Assembly (NCBI GenBank): GCA_033720855.1
Contig: JAWWBR010000049.1
Span: forward strand, 1 to 23,009
Length of the DNA: 23,009 nucleotides
Direction: 5' to 3'
Source: SMXQ01 sp033720855
GTDB taxonomy: Bacteria > Pseudomonadota > Alphaproteobacteria > SMXQ01
Positions 14,431-22,644 of the stretch are shown one piece after another; the first letter of the stretch is position 1, and the number at the start of each line of letters is the position of its first letter. The translations under genes and the position numbers were made by a program. The notes under the pieces are model-generated. The model was not told the DNA's origin. It saw nothing but the letters and a program-made list of their open reading frames with translations, and searched no databases.

Positions 14431-14478
14431 GCCCTCCGAAGGCAGAGGCCACGGGTTCGAATCCTGTCGGGCGCGCCA
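14431..14478 (+). tRNA. 3' fragment of tRNA-Arg(CCG), probable attachment site
   Basis: The last 48 nt of a tRNA are present: the inner part of the 5' anticodon stem, the loop CTCCGAA with anticodon CCG (14436-14438), the 3' stem GGCAG, a 5-nt variable loop, and a T arm with stem ACGGG/CCTGT and loop TTCGAAT. The 3' acceptor half CGGGCGC, discriminator G and CCA (14476-14478) follow. The bases upstream contain no D arm and no GCGCCCG to pair with the acceptor, so this is not a working tRNA. Such 3' duplicates are left by tyrosine-integrase elements that enter tRNA genes; the intact copy would lie to the left, outside the window. Confidence 0.75.
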
Positions 14479-14508
14479 TCTTTTCAAGGGGTTGTGGCGA
14501 CCCTGCGG

Positions 14509-14544
14509 CCCCGAGCCGAGGCTCCCCGGCCTCAGACAGCGGGG
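14509..14544 (-). terminator. Possible structured end of the phoB transcript
   Basis: On the minus strand an outer CCCCG/CGGGG pair encloses an inner GAGGC/GCCTC hairpin, about 32 bp beyond the phoB stop. There is no T run, so it would be a weak or factor-dependent terminator at best. Confidence 0.3.
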
Positions 14545-14575
14545 CTGCAGCGATCCCTCGAGGGGCGACCGGCGG

Positions 14576-15265
14576 CTACCCGGGCAGGTCGAGGGCGTAG
14601 CCGGCGGCCCGCACGGTGCGGATCAGGTCGGGCTCGCCTCCGGCGTTGAGCTCGCGGCGCAGCCTGCGGATGTAGGCGTCCACGGTGCGCTCGTCGACAT
14701 AGCCGTCATGGCCCCAGACCGCGTCGATCAGCTGATCGCGGCTGAACACCCGGCCGGGATGCTCCATCAGGTGTTGCAGCAGACGGTATTCCGTCGGCCC
14801 GAGCTCGACCGCGCGATCGTGCCGCGTCACCCGGTGGGTCATCATGTTCATCTCGACGTCGTGGAAGGTCAGCGTCTCCTCCGCCAGGGCCGGGCGGATC
14901 CGGCGCAGCACCGCATGGATGCGGGCGATCAGCTCGCTATAGGAGAACGGCTTGCCGAGATAGTCGTCGGCGCCGGCGTTGAGCCCGCGCACCCGGTCCG
15001 CCTCCTCGCCGCGGGCGGTCAGCATGATCACCGGCAGGTTGCGGGTCTCCGCCTTGCGCCGGATCTGGCGGCACACCTCGATACCCGAAAGATTGGGCAG
15101 CATCCAGTCGAGCAGCACCAGATCGACCCGGCGCTCCGACAGGATCAGAAGCCCTTCCTCGCCGTCCGGCGCGTCCAGCACTTCGAAACCCTCCGCCTCG
15201 AGGTTGTAGCGGATCAGCCTGACCAGCGCCGCTTCGTCCTCTATGACGAGAATGACAGGCCTCAT
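14576..15265 (-). CDS. phoB: Phosphate regulon response regulator PhoB
   Basis: This OmpR-type regulator of 229 residues activates phosphate-starvation genes by binding Pho boxes once phosphorylated by PhoR. The receiver has D10/E11, phosphoacceptor D53 in LVLLDWMLPNLSG, T83 in MLTARG and K105. The winged-helix domain (about 130-227) contains ELGPTEYRLL, VFSRDQLID and RTVDAYIRRLRREL, all typical of PhoB. The residue before the conserved Lys is Gly (GADDYLGKPFS), where Thr or Val is more common. The start overlaps the phoU stop (ATGA), with GAGGA directly in front, so it is translationally coupled. It is the last gene of the pst-phoU-phoB unit. Confidence 0.96.
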   Translation of the reverse strand: MRPVILVIEDEAALVRLIRYNLEAEGFEVLDAPDGEEGLLILSERRVDLVLLDWMLPNLSGIEVCRQIRRKAETRNLPVIMLTARGEEADRVRGLNAGADDYLGKPFSYSELIARIHAVLRRIRPALAEETLTFHDVEMNMMTHRVTRHDRAVELGPTEYRLLQHLMEHPGRVFSRDQLIDAVWGHDGYVDERTVDAYIRRLRRELNAGGEPDLIRTVRAAGYALDLPG

Positions 15266-15993
15266 TCCTCGGGTTCGATGTCGGTCAGCAATCGATCGGA
15301 TTGGGTCTTGCGCTCCCGGTTTTCCCGCAGCCGGGTGCCATGGACGAGGAAATAGATGGTCTCGCAGACATTGGTGACGTGATCGCCCATGCGCTCGATG
15401 TTCTTGGCGATGAACAGAACGTGGGTGCAGGGCGTGATGTGCTTGGTGTCCTCCATCATGTAGGTCAGCAGCTCCCGGAACAGGCTGACATACATCTCGT
15501 CGACCTCCTCGTCGGCGTGCCAGACCGAGACCGCCTTCTCCGCATCCTGCTCGATATAGGCGTCGATGACGTTCTTCATCATCCGCATGACCAGCCGCCC
15601 CATGCGCGGGATGACGTGGACCGGGCGGATGGTCGGGGCCTCGGACAGGGGCACGGTGCGCCGCGCGATGTTGGTCGCGTAATCGGCGATGCGCTCGAGA
15701 TCCGCCGATATCTTCAGCGCCGCCACCACGTTGCGCAGGTCGAACGCCATCGGCTGGCGCAGCGCCAGCAGGCGCATGGCCTGGTTGTCGACCTCGTAGT
15801 TGAGCTCGTCGATCCGGTCGTCATCGTCGATGATGCGGTAGGCGAGATCGACGTCGCGGTTGATGAAGGCCTGGATCGCCGCTTCGGTCTGCGCCTCGGT
15901 CAGCCCGCCCATCTCGATGATCGTGTTGTTGAGATGCTTGAGCTCGTCGTCATAGGACTTGACGATATGTCCCCCTGACTGGTCGCTGGCCAT
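15262..15993 (-). CDS. phoU: Phosphate signalling protein PhoU
   Basis: This all-helical protein of 243 residues consists of two PhoU repeats, each a three-helix bundle with acidic metal-binding motifs (EVDNQAMRLLALRQPMAFDLRNVVAALK in the first repeat, MGDHVTNVCE in the second). PhoU links the transport state of PstSCAB to PhoR, keeping PhoR from activating PhoB when phosphate is plentiful. The ATG at 15993 has AAGGA about eight bases upstream. It lies 28 bp after pstB and overlaps phoB by 4 bp, the standard arrangement. Confidence 0.96.
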   Translation of the reverse strand: MASDQSGGHIVKSYDDELKHLNNTIIEMGGLTEAQTEAAIQAFINRDVDLAYRIIDDDDRIDELNYEVDNQAMRLLALRQPMAFDLRNVVAALKISADLERIADYATNIARRTVPLSEAPTIRPVHVIPRMGRLVMRMMKNVIDAYIEQDAEKAVSVWHADEEVDEMYVSLFRELLTYMMEDTKHITPCTHVLFIAKNIERMGDHVTNVCETIYFLVHGTRLRENRERKTQSDRLLTDIEPEE

Positions 15994-16021
15994 GATTCCT
16001 GTCCTTCCGATTCACCCGGCC

Positions 16022-16864
16022 TCAGCCGTAGCGGCCGGTGATGTAGCCCTGGGTCCGCTCGTCCTGGGGGCTGGTGAAGATGTCCGCGGTGTCGCCGACC
16101 TCGACCAGGTAGCCCAGGTGAAAGAACGCCGTGCGTTGCGAGACGCGGGCGGCCTGCTGCATGTTGTGGGTGACGATGACGATGGTGAAGTTCTCCCTGA
16201 GTTCGTCGATCAGCTCCTCGATATGGGCGGTGGCGATGGGGTCCAATGCCGAGCAGGGCTCGTCCATGAGGATGATCTCGGGGCTGACGGCGATGGCGCG
16301 GGCGATGCACAGCCGCTGCTGCTGGCCGCCCGAGAGCCCGGTGCCGGGCTCATGCAGGCGGTCCTTGACCTCGTCCAGGAGACCGGCCTTCTCCAGGCTC
16401 TCCATGACGATGTCCTGGAGCTCGCCGCGGTCGGCGGCCATGCCGTGGATGCGCGGCCCGTAGGCGACGTTGTCGTAGATCGACTTGGGGAACGGGTTGG
16501 GCTTCTGAAACACCATGCCGACCCTCTGGCGCAGCTCGACCACGTCCAGCGATCTGTCGTAGATGTCGCGCCCGTCGATGGTGACGCTGCCGGAGACCCG
16601 GCAGCCTTCGATGGTGTCGTTCATGCGGTTGAGGCAGCGCAGGAAGGTCGACTTGCCGCATCCCGAAGGCCCGATCAAGGCCGTCACGGCGCGTTCGGGC
16701 ACGTCCAGGTCGATATCGAACAAGGCCTGCTTGTCGTCGTAAAAGACGTTCAGATTCCGCGTCGACATCTTCGACTTTTGGGCCTGGCTCGCGGCATCCA
16801 TCGCGTCTTTTTCAGGCACATGACGCGGCACCTGGGCTACGGATATGTCCTGATCCTTGGGCAT
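16022..16864 (-). CDS. pstB: Phosphate import ATP-binding protein PstB
   Basis: This is the ABC ATPase that powers phosphate uptake through PstC and PstA. It carries Walker A GPSGCGKST, the Q-loop in MVFQKPNPFP, the signature LSGGQ, Walker B IILMDEP and the H-loop His in VTHNM. PNPFPKSIYDNVAYG is specific to PstB. The core begins at about MSTRNLNVFYDDKQALF, so the preceding 30 residues are a variable extension. The start is uncertain. The ATG at 16864 is used here (280 residues), but a GTG at 16894 with GAGAG upstream and a TTG at 16921, only 3 bp from the pstA stop, are possible. Confidence 0.96.
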   Translation of the reverse strand: MPKDQDISVAQVPRHVPEKDAMDAASQAQKSKMSTRNLNVFYDDKQALFDIDLDVPERAVTALIGPSGCGKSTFLRCLNRMNDTIEGCRVSGSVTIDGRDIYDRSLDVVELRQRVGMVFQKPNPFPKSIYDNVAYGPRIHGMAADRGELQDIVMESLEKAGLLDEVKDRLHEPGTGLSGGQQQRLCIARAIAVSPEIILMDEPCSALDPIATAHIEELIDELRENFTIVIVTHNMQQAARVSQRTAFFHLGYLVEVGDTADIFTSPQDERTQGYITGRYG

Positions 16865-16924
16865 TATCTTGGCAACTGCTGCTTCTGCGTTCACGAAACC
16901 ACTCTCTCGGTCGGATTTCAAGGG

Positions 16925-18223
16925 CTACCAGCGGCGTTCGAACTTCCTGCGGAGGACCACCGCCGCCAGGTTCATGAGAATAAGAAACGCCAACAGCACC
17001 AGGGTCGCCGCCGCCGTCCGTTCGACGAAGGCGCGCTCGGGGCTGTCGGCCCAGAGATAGATCTGCACCGGCAGGACGGTTGCCGGGTCGGTAATCTTCT
17101 GCGGGATGTCGACGATGAACGCGACCATGCCGATCATCAGCAACGGCGCGGTTTCGCCCAAGGCGCGGGCCAAGCCGATGATGGTTCCGGTCAGGATCCC
17201 GGGAAAGGCGAGGGGCAGCACGTGATGCAGCACGACCTGGGTCGCCGAGGCGCCCATGCCGGCGGCCGCTTCGCGGATCGACGGCGGCACCGAGCCCAGC
17301 GCCGCCCGGCCGGCAATGATGATGGTGGGCAAGGTCATCAGCGCCAGGACGATGCCGCCCACCAGCGGCGCCGATCGCGGCAGGCCGAAGAAACTGAGGA
17401 AGACCGCGAGACCGAGCAGCCCGAAGACGATCGACGGCACGGCGGCGAGATTGTTGATGTTGACCTCGATCAGATCGGTCCACCGGTTCTTGGGGGCGAA
17501 TTCCTCCAGATAGACCGCGGCGGCGACGCCCAGGGGGAAGGACAGCAGCAGCGTCACCATCATCGTCAGCATGGAACCGACGACCGCGCCCCAAATGCCG
17601 GCGATTTCGGGCTCGCGGGAATCACCATGGGTGAACAGACCCACGTTGAACCGCCGCTCGACCAGGCCGGCGGCGGTGAGATCGGCGAGCCACCCCGCCT
17701 GCTGCGCCGAAATTTTCCCGCCAGAGCCGGCCGCCACATGGCCCTTCACGAACTGATCCACGTCGTCCGAAGCCAGGGCGGCGAAGCGCAGCGTGCGGCC
17801 GACCACCGCCGGATCTGACAGGACCAGGTTCCGCAACTCGAACCCGGCGCCGTCGCTCAGCAGGCGGTGGAGCGCGCGCCGATCGCGCCGCGAAACCACC
17901 GAGGGAACCTGGTCCCGCAGGGCTTTGCGCAGATAGCCGGTGTAATTCGCCTGGCGCAGCGCTTCCATGTCCACCCGGCCCTGGGGCGCAAGCTCTGCAG
18001 CCGGCAGCTCGACCTCGAGAACGATGTAGGTCTGCAGGAAGGCCGACCAGCCCTTGGCCGCCATGCTGCCGAGCAACAGGCACAGCGCGCCGACGGCCAG
18101 CGCGATCGAAAGCATGCCGTAGATCCGGAACCGCCGTTCGGCCGCATAGCGCCTCTTTCGCCGACGCCCGCCGACATCGGCTTCCGCCGCGGCGTTCATC
18201 GGATTGGATCCGTGCTCAGTCAT
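16925..18223 (-). CDS. pstA: Phosphate ABC transporter permease PstA
   Basis: This inner-membrane permease of 432 residues is longer than the E. coli protein (about 300). The extra length is a periplasmic region of about 150 residues between the first membrane helix (about 34-55) and the second (about 210), of the DUF3333 kind seen in alphaproteobacteria. The remaining five helices form the ABC permease core, with the EAA-type loop AAAGMGASATQVVLHHVLPLAFPGI contacting PstB, and GLARALGETAPLLMIG. The start overlaps the pstC stop by 8 bp, with a GAGAGA Shine-Dalgarno. Together with PstC it forms the phosphate channel. Confidence 0.95.
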   Translation of the reverse strand: MTEHGSNPMNAAAEADVGGRRRKRRYAAERRFRIYGMLSIALAVGALCLLLGSMAAKGWSAFLQTYIVLEVELPAAELAPQGRVDMEALRQANYTGYLRKALRDQVPSVVSRRDRRALHRLLSDGAGFELRNLVLSDPAVVGRTLRFAALASDDVDQFVKGHVAAGSGGKISAQQAGWLADLTAAGLVERRFNVGLFTHGDSREPEIAGIWGAVVGSMLTMMVTLLLSFPLGVAAAVYLEEFAPKNRWTDLIEVNINNLAAVPSIVFGLLGLAVFLSFFGLPRSAPLVGGIVLALMTLPTIIIAGRAALGSVPPSIREAAAGMGASATQVVLHHVLPLAFPGILTGTIIGLARALGETAPLLMIGMVAFIVDIPQKITDPATVLPVQIYLWADSPERAFVERTAAATLVLLAFLILMNLAAVVLRRKFERRW

Positions 18224-19598
18224 ATTTCTCTCGATATTTGCGCACCGTCTTGAGGGCGACGACGTTGAGCGCCAGGGTCACGCAGAACAGGGCCAGGCCC
18301 AAAGCGAACGCGGCAAGGGTCTTGGCGCTGTCGAACTCCTGATCGCCGACCAGCAGGGTGACGATCTGAACCGTCACCGTGGTGACCGCTTCCAGCGGGT
18401 TGATCGTCAGGTTGGCGGCCAAGCCCGCCGCCATGACGACGATCATGGTCTCGCCGATGGCTCGGGATATGGCAAGCAGGACGCTGCCGACGATGCCCGG
18501 GAAGGCCGCCGGCACGATCACCTGACGGACGGTTTCGGACTGGGTCGCCCCGAGGGCGAAGGAGCCGTCACGCAGGGTCTGGGGCACGGCGTTGATGACG
18601 TCGTCCGACAGGGACGAAACGAAGGGGATGATCATGATCCCCATCACCAGGCCGGCGGCCAAGGCGCTCTCCGAGGCGACGTCCAGGCCGATGACCGACC
18701 CCCATTCGCGGATGAAGGGCGCCACCGTCAGGGCGGCGAAGAACCCGTAGACCACGGTCGGGATGCCGGCGAGAATCTCCAGGGTCGGCTTGAGAATGTC
18801 GCGCACGGGCCGGGGCGCATATTCGGAGAGATAGATCGCCGACATCAGCCCGATGGGCACGGCGACGATCATGGCGATGGCGGTGATCAGCAGGGTCCCC
18901 GCGAACAGCGGGACCGCGCCGAACGCCCCGGCGCTGGCCACCTGGTCGGCGCGGAGCGCCGTTTGCGGCGACCACGTCAGGCCGAACAGGAATTCGGCCA
19001 CCGGCACCTTGCCGAAAAACCTCCAGGTCTCGAACAGCAGCGACAGCACGATGCCCACGGTCGTCATGATCGCGATCAGAGATGCGAGGAGGAGAAAGAC
19101 GTTGAAAATGCGCTCCACCGAAACCCGCGCCCTCAGCGCCGGATCGATGCGGCGCCACGCCAGCGTCAGCCCGCCGGCCGAAACCGCCAGCGTCGCGACC
19201 AGAAGCGCCCCATCACCGAGCCGGCGCCACTGGCTCAGCCGGGCCGCCGCTTCGGCCACCAGAGGGTCGCCGGCGCTGGCGGCGATCCCGCCGTCGGCGA
19301 TATTGCGGATATCATTCAAGAGAAGGCTGATCCGGTCGCGCGGAAGGTCCCTGACGCTGTCGCCCAACGACGCGATCACCCAATGGTTCAAGAGGGCGGG
19401 CTCGAGGACGAGCCAAACGACCATCAGGATCGCCGCCGGGATGCCGGCCCAGAGGGCGACGAAAAACCCGTAATATTGCGGCAGGGAATGCAAAGCCCGG
19501 GAATCGCCGCCGGCCGAGCGGTAGGCCCGGCGGCGCCCGACCATGTGGCCGAAGACCATGAGAAGGACGAGCAGCGTGGCGGTGAAATAGGGTGACAT
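18216..19598 (-). CDS. pstC: Phosphate ABC transporter permease PstC
   Basis: This permease of 460 residues also has an N-terminal extension: one helix at 1-20, a second at about 45-68, a periplasmic stretch to about 125, and a third helix before the core, which starts at about 160. The core has six helices with the EAA-type loop GSFALGATQSETVRQVIVPAAFPGI and AISRAIGETMIVVMAAG, characteristic of PstC. The ATG at 19598 has no recognisable Shine-Dalgarno, so initiation may be weak or the true start different. Translation may therefore be lower than that of pstS, consistent with the hairpin in the gap before it. Confidence 0.94.
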   Translation of the reverse strand: MSPYFTATLLVLLMVFGHMVGRRRAYRSAGGDSRALHSLPQYYGFFVALWAGIPAAILMVVWLVLEPALLNHWVIASLGDSVRDLPRDRISLLLNDIRNIADGGIAASAGDPLVAEAAARLSQWRRLGDGALLVATLAVSAGGLTLAWRRIDPALRARVSVERIFNVFLLLASLIAIMTTVGIVLSLLFETWRFFGKVPVAEFLFGLTWSPQTALRADQVASAGAFGAVPLFAGTLLITAIAMIVAVPIGLMSAIYLSEYAPRPVRDILKPTLEILAGIPTVVYGFFAALTVAPFIREWGSVIGLDVASESALAAGLVMGIMIIPFVSSLSDDVINAVPQTLRDGSFALGATQSETVRQVIVPAAFPGIVGSVLLAISRAIGETMIVVMAAGLAANLTINPLEAVTTVTVQIVTLLVGDQEFDSAKTLAAFALGLALFCVTLALNVVALKTVRKYREKYD

Positions 19599-19632
19599 GG
19601 AGGGCCGGTTCGTATCGGGCTGTGGTCTTTTC

Positions 19633-19674
19633 CTTGACGCAAAATCAAGACCCCGCGGCTACGGGGGCCGCGGG
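19633..19674 (-). other. Stem-loops between pstS and pstC
   Basis: On the minus strand an 8-bp GC stem CCCGCGGC/GCCGCGGG (19652-19674) is followed by GTCTTGATTTTG and a weaker CTTGA/TCAAG stem (19633-19649). They occupy the only real gap inside the pst unit. The likely effect is partial termination or protection of the pstS 3' end, giving more binding protein than permease. This is inferred from structure and position. Confidence 0.55.
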
Positions 19675-19691
19675 TTCCGGGTGTAGGTCCC

Positions 19692-20738
19692 TTACATCGA
19701 CAGGGGCGCGAGGTCCCGGGCCGCGTCCCTAATCTTCTTACGGTCCGTGTCGGGCATGGGGATCAACCCCTTGTCGACGAGGTAGCCCTCGGGACCGAAG
19801 GCCGTCTCGCTGGTGAACTCGGAGAGGTATTCCTTCATCCCCGGGATCACGTTCACATGCGCCTTCTTGACGTAGAAGTAGAGCGAGCGGGAGATCTTGT
19901 ACTTGCCCGACGCGATGTTCTCGAAGGTGGGCGCACCGCCATTCACCAGCGATCCCTGAACCGTATCGGCGTTCTGTTCCAGGAAGCTGTAGCCGAAGAT
20001 GCCGTAGGCTCCGGGGTTGGCGGCGAGCTTCTGCACGATCAGATTGTCGTTCTCGCCGGCCTCGATGAAGGCGCCGTCCTCGCGGATGCCGTGGCAGACC
20101 GCTTTGTAGGTCTTCTTCTGGGTCTTGGCCATCGCCTTGATCGCCGGGAAGGTCTTGCAGCCGCCTTCCATCGCCAGCTCGACGAAGGCGTCGCGGGTGC
20201 CGGATGTCGGCGGCGGGCCGAGAACCTCGATTTTGGTCGCCGGCAGCGACGGATCGATGTCGCTCCACATCTTGTGGGGGTTGTCCACCAGCTTGGCGCC
20301 GCTGTCGTCGGCCGGGACCTTCTTGGCCAGGGCGAGGAAGATCTGGCGCAGCGTCAGCGCCGTCTTGGGCGCCGATTTCGAATTGGCGATGACGATGCCG
20401 TCGAAGCCGATCTTGACCTCGGTGATGGCCTTGACGCCGTTCTCGGCGCAGCGCTTGACCTCGGATTGCTTGATCCGGCGCGAGGCGTTGGTGATGTCGG
20501 GGTGGCTGACGCCGACGCCGGCGCAGAACAGCTTGAGGCCGCCGCCCGAGCCGGTGCTTTCGATCACCGGCGTCTTGAATTTGGTGGTCCTGCCGAACCG
20601 CTCCGCGACCGCGGTGGCGAACGGAAACACCGTCGACGAGCCGACGATGCGGATCTGATCACGGGCCTCGGCCGCGCCGGCGGCGACCATGAACACCGCG
20701 GCCGCGCCCAGAATTGTCCTTACGGGTCTGTAAAACAT
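19692..20738 (-). CDS. pstS: Phosphate-binding periplasmic protein PstS
   Basis: This 348-residue substrate-binding protein of the phosphate ABC transporter begins with a signal peptide (cleavage probably after AEA at about 25). Phosphate-contacting segments are visible: GSSTVFPF (33-40), ESTGSGGG, SRRIK and the SGTRDAF motif in the second lobe. It belongs to the group with the FCAGVG...HPDITNASR pattern common in alphaproteobacteria. The ATG at 20738 has AAGGAAAGGA upstream. It is the first gene after the Pho box and is separated from pstC by hairpins. It captures phosphate in the periplasm and delivers it to PstCA. Confidence 0.96.
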   Translation of the reverse strand: MFYRPVRTILGAAAVFMVAAGAAEARDQIRIVGSSTVFPFATAVAERFGRTTKFKTPVIESTGSGGGLKLFCAGVGVSHPDITNASRRIKQSEVKRCAENGVKAITEVKIGFDGIVIANSKSAPKTALTLRQIFLALAKKVPADDSGAKLVDNPHKMWSDIDPSLPATKIEVLGPPPTSGTRDAFVELAMEGGCKTFPAIKAMAKTQKKTYKAVCHGIREDGAFIEAGENDNLIVQKLAANPGAYGIFGYSFLEQNADTVQGSLVNGGAPTFENIASGKYKISRSLYFYVKKAHVNVIPGMKEYLSEFTSETAFGPEGYLVDKGLIPMPDTDRKKIRDAARDLAPLSM

Positions 20739-20900
20739 CGATCATCCTTTCCTTCGCATCCTACGCTCCCGATATCGGCGTCTTGACCGCCAGCCCCGGC
20801 CCGCTGCCGGGGTAAGCCCCTCAATGCACGCCGAAATCCACGGCGCGCCGTGCGCCACTGATTCCGCTACGAGAACCGAGTGACAAAGTAATGCGGTTGG

Positions 20901-20918
20901 GTGACAGATTTGTGACAC
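20901..20918 (-). promoter_or_regulatory. Pho box upstream of pstS
   Basis: On the minus strand the two 7-mers GTGTCAC and CTGTCAC are separated by AAAT, giving the 11-bp repeat phase of the PhoB consensus CTGTCAT-N4-CTGTCAT. A third half site TTGTCAC lies at 20880-20886, about two repeat lengths closer to the gene. The site is about 165 bp before pstS. The expected -10 region would fall near 20885-20895 but is poor. Confidence 0.82.
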
Positions 20919-20987
20919 CGGCCCAAGGCTCCGGCGGCGGCGCGATCACCGCCGTCTTGACGCGCGGAGACCGGCGCTTTTGGCCGT

Positions 20988-22445
20988 CTAGGCGGATTCC
21001 GGGTTGTCGCGCTTGACCGCCGAGGCGGCATCCTCATCGGCGTCCCCGGCCTGCGCTTGGTCCTCCACGGGCAGGATCAGGGTGAATACGCTGCCCTCGC
21101 CCGGGGTGCTATCGATCATCAGCGCACCGCGGTGTCGATTGGCGACGTGCTTGACGATGGCCAGGCCAAGACCGGTCCCGCCCAGTTGACGCGAGCGCGC
21201 CGTGTCGATGCGGTAGAACCTCTCGGTCAGCCGGGGCAGGTGCTCGGGCGCGATGCCCTCGCCCTGGTCTCTGACCGACACCGCCAGGTAGCGGCAATGG
21301 CGCGGCAGCTGCGCCAGCTGGCCGTCCTCGGCCATCCGCGCGGAAACGGTCACGGTCGATCCCTCGGCACCGTACTTCAAGGCGTTATCGACCAGGTTTT
21401 GCAGGGCCCGATAGAGGTCGTCCTTGTCGCCAACGACGTCCGGAAGCGAGTCGGGCCAGTCCTTTTCGATCGCGATCCCCCGCTCCGCCGCCTTCAATTC
21501 CAGGTCGGAGCTCAGTTGATCGATCATCGACCGCATGTCGATCGTTTCCGACGGCGCGGCGTGTTCCTTCTGTTCGATCCCCGACAGCGACAGCAGATCG
21601 TCGACCAACCGCCCCATGCGCTCCGCCTGCCCTTCCATCAGCTGGGTGAACTCCGCCTGTGCCGCGGCATCGTCACGGGCCGAGGTCCGGAGCGTTTGAA
21701 CGCAACCGAGGATCACCGATATCGGCGTGCGCAGCTCGTGGCTCGCATTGGCGACGAAATCCGAGCGCATCTGTTCGGCGCGTTTGAGCACCGTCATGTC
21801 GTGCAGCGCGATAACGATGGCGATCGGATCGGCGGCCTCTTCCGTGACCCTGGCGATGCGCGCACTGAAATACCGCTCCACGGGGACCTGAAACGAAAAC
21901 TCGACATCGGCGATTTCTTCGCCGCCTTCGAGCAACGCGTCCACGGCATCGAGGATGGCCGGGTTGCGGATCACCGCGGCGAGGTCACGATCGATCAGGC
22001 CGCCCCCCAGAAGCTCGCGCGCGGCGGCGTTGTCGGAGACCACCCGGCGTTCCCGATCGAGCATCAACACCGGGTCCGGAAGATGATCCAGCCCCGATAT
22101 GCCCGCACGCAGCTGCCGCGCCTCCCTCTTCGCGTCCACGGCCTTGGACAGGCGGCGGATGGCCACCAGGAGACGGACGAAGATGTCGCCGAAAACGAGC
22201 CGGGGGCGACGCGCAGTGGCGTCGTCGGCCGTCGCTTCGGCGTAGGCGCTGATCGCCGTCAGGTCGGTCAACAGCAGCCGGACCATGAAACCGGTGCCAA
22301 TGGCAAGCAGGACGAAGGCCACCAGGGCGACCTTGGCCGGCAGCACCTCGAGCAACCACAACACGACCAGGACCACGGCCGCAGGAGCCGTGATCACCGT
22401 CAGCGGTCGCCATATTCTCTTGAACTGCAACGGATCGCCTTTCAT
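20988..22445 (-). CDS. phoR: Phosphate regulon sensor histidine kinase PhoR
   Basis: This kinase of 485 residues has two N-terminal membrane helices (about 17-33 and 37-57) with almost no periplasmic loop, as expected for PhoR, which senses phosphate through PstSCAB and PhoU. A PAS domain (about 112-218) precedes the HisKA domain with H236 in NASHELRTPISVI and a HATPase domain with N350/N354, D393 in DQGEG and GGTGLGLAIVKH (422-433). It phosphorylates PhoB in phosphate limitation. The ATG at 22445 lacks a clear Shine-Dalgarno. It lies upstream of pstS on the same strand, 249 bp away, with the Pho box between them, so pstS has its own promoter. Confidence 0.95.
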   Translation of the reverse strand: MKGDPLQFKRIWRPLTVITAPAAVVLVVLWLLEVLPAKVALVAFVLLAIGTGFMVRLLLTDLTAISAYAEATADDATARRPRLVFGDIFVRLLVAIRRLSKAVDAKREARQLRAGISGLDHLPDPVLMLDRERRVVSDNAAARELLGGGLIDRDLAAVIRNPAILDAVDALLEGGEEIADVEFSFQVPVERYFSARIARVTEEAADPIAIVIALHDMTVLKRAEQMRSDFVANASHELRTPISVILGCVQTLRTSARDDAAAQAEFTQLMEGQAERMGRLVDDLLSLSGIEQKEHAAPSETIDMRSMIDQLSSDLELKAAERGIAIEKDWPDSLPDVVGDKDDLYRALQNLVDNALKYGAEGSTVTVSARMAEDGQLAQLPRHCRYLAVSVRDQGEGIAPEHLPRLTERFYRIDTARSRQLGGTGLGLAIVKHVANRHRGALMIDSTPGEGSVFTLILPVEDQAQAGDADEDAASAVKRDNPESA

Positions 22446-22476
22446 GCCGTTGTGCCGGCCCCAAGCACCGTATTTA

Positions 22477-22482
22477 ACTATA
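22477..22482 (-). promoter_or_regulatory. Possible -10 element for phoR
   Basis: On the minus strand TATAGT occurs about 32 bp upstream of the phoR start, a reasonable position for a -10 box. No good -35 was found at the usual spacing. Confidence 0.3.
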
Positions 22483-22644
22483 GCCGCGCGATTTCTTCAC
22501 GGCCTTTCGGACGAGCCTGGCCGGCGCCCTGGCCACGGGCAACCGCAAACCATTGACGCGCCCCTTGGCGGCCGTGTTTCGGGAGTTAACCCGGGCAGCG
22601 GATGGTGGTGCTTGTAGTCTGGAGCGAACCACTCTCTATTGAAA

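Noticed and set aside
14402..14478. Complete functional tRNA-Arg
   Set aside because: The sequence upstream of the anticodon arm has no D arm consensus, and the acceptor 5' half does not pair with CGGGCGC, so only the 3' part is a tRNA.
14413..14649. Open frame of 78 codons at the island junction
   Set aside because: Its translation (RPRVRILSGAPS) is the typical artefact of reading through a tRNA T arm and acceptor.
15959..17818. Long plus-strand open frame of 619 codons opposite phoU, pstB and pstA
   Set aside because: It is antisense to three clearly conserved genes, is rich in His, Gln, Asp and Arg as expected from reading GC-rich codons backwards, and shows no domain.
18204..19595. Long plus-strand open frame of 463 codons opposite pstC
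   Set aside because: Same reason: low-complexity Asp/Arg/Gln/His-rich translation, antisense to a conserved permease.
21057..22556. Plus-strand open frame of 499 codons opposite phoR
   Set aside because: Antisense to a complete histidine kinase, with biased composition and no motifs.
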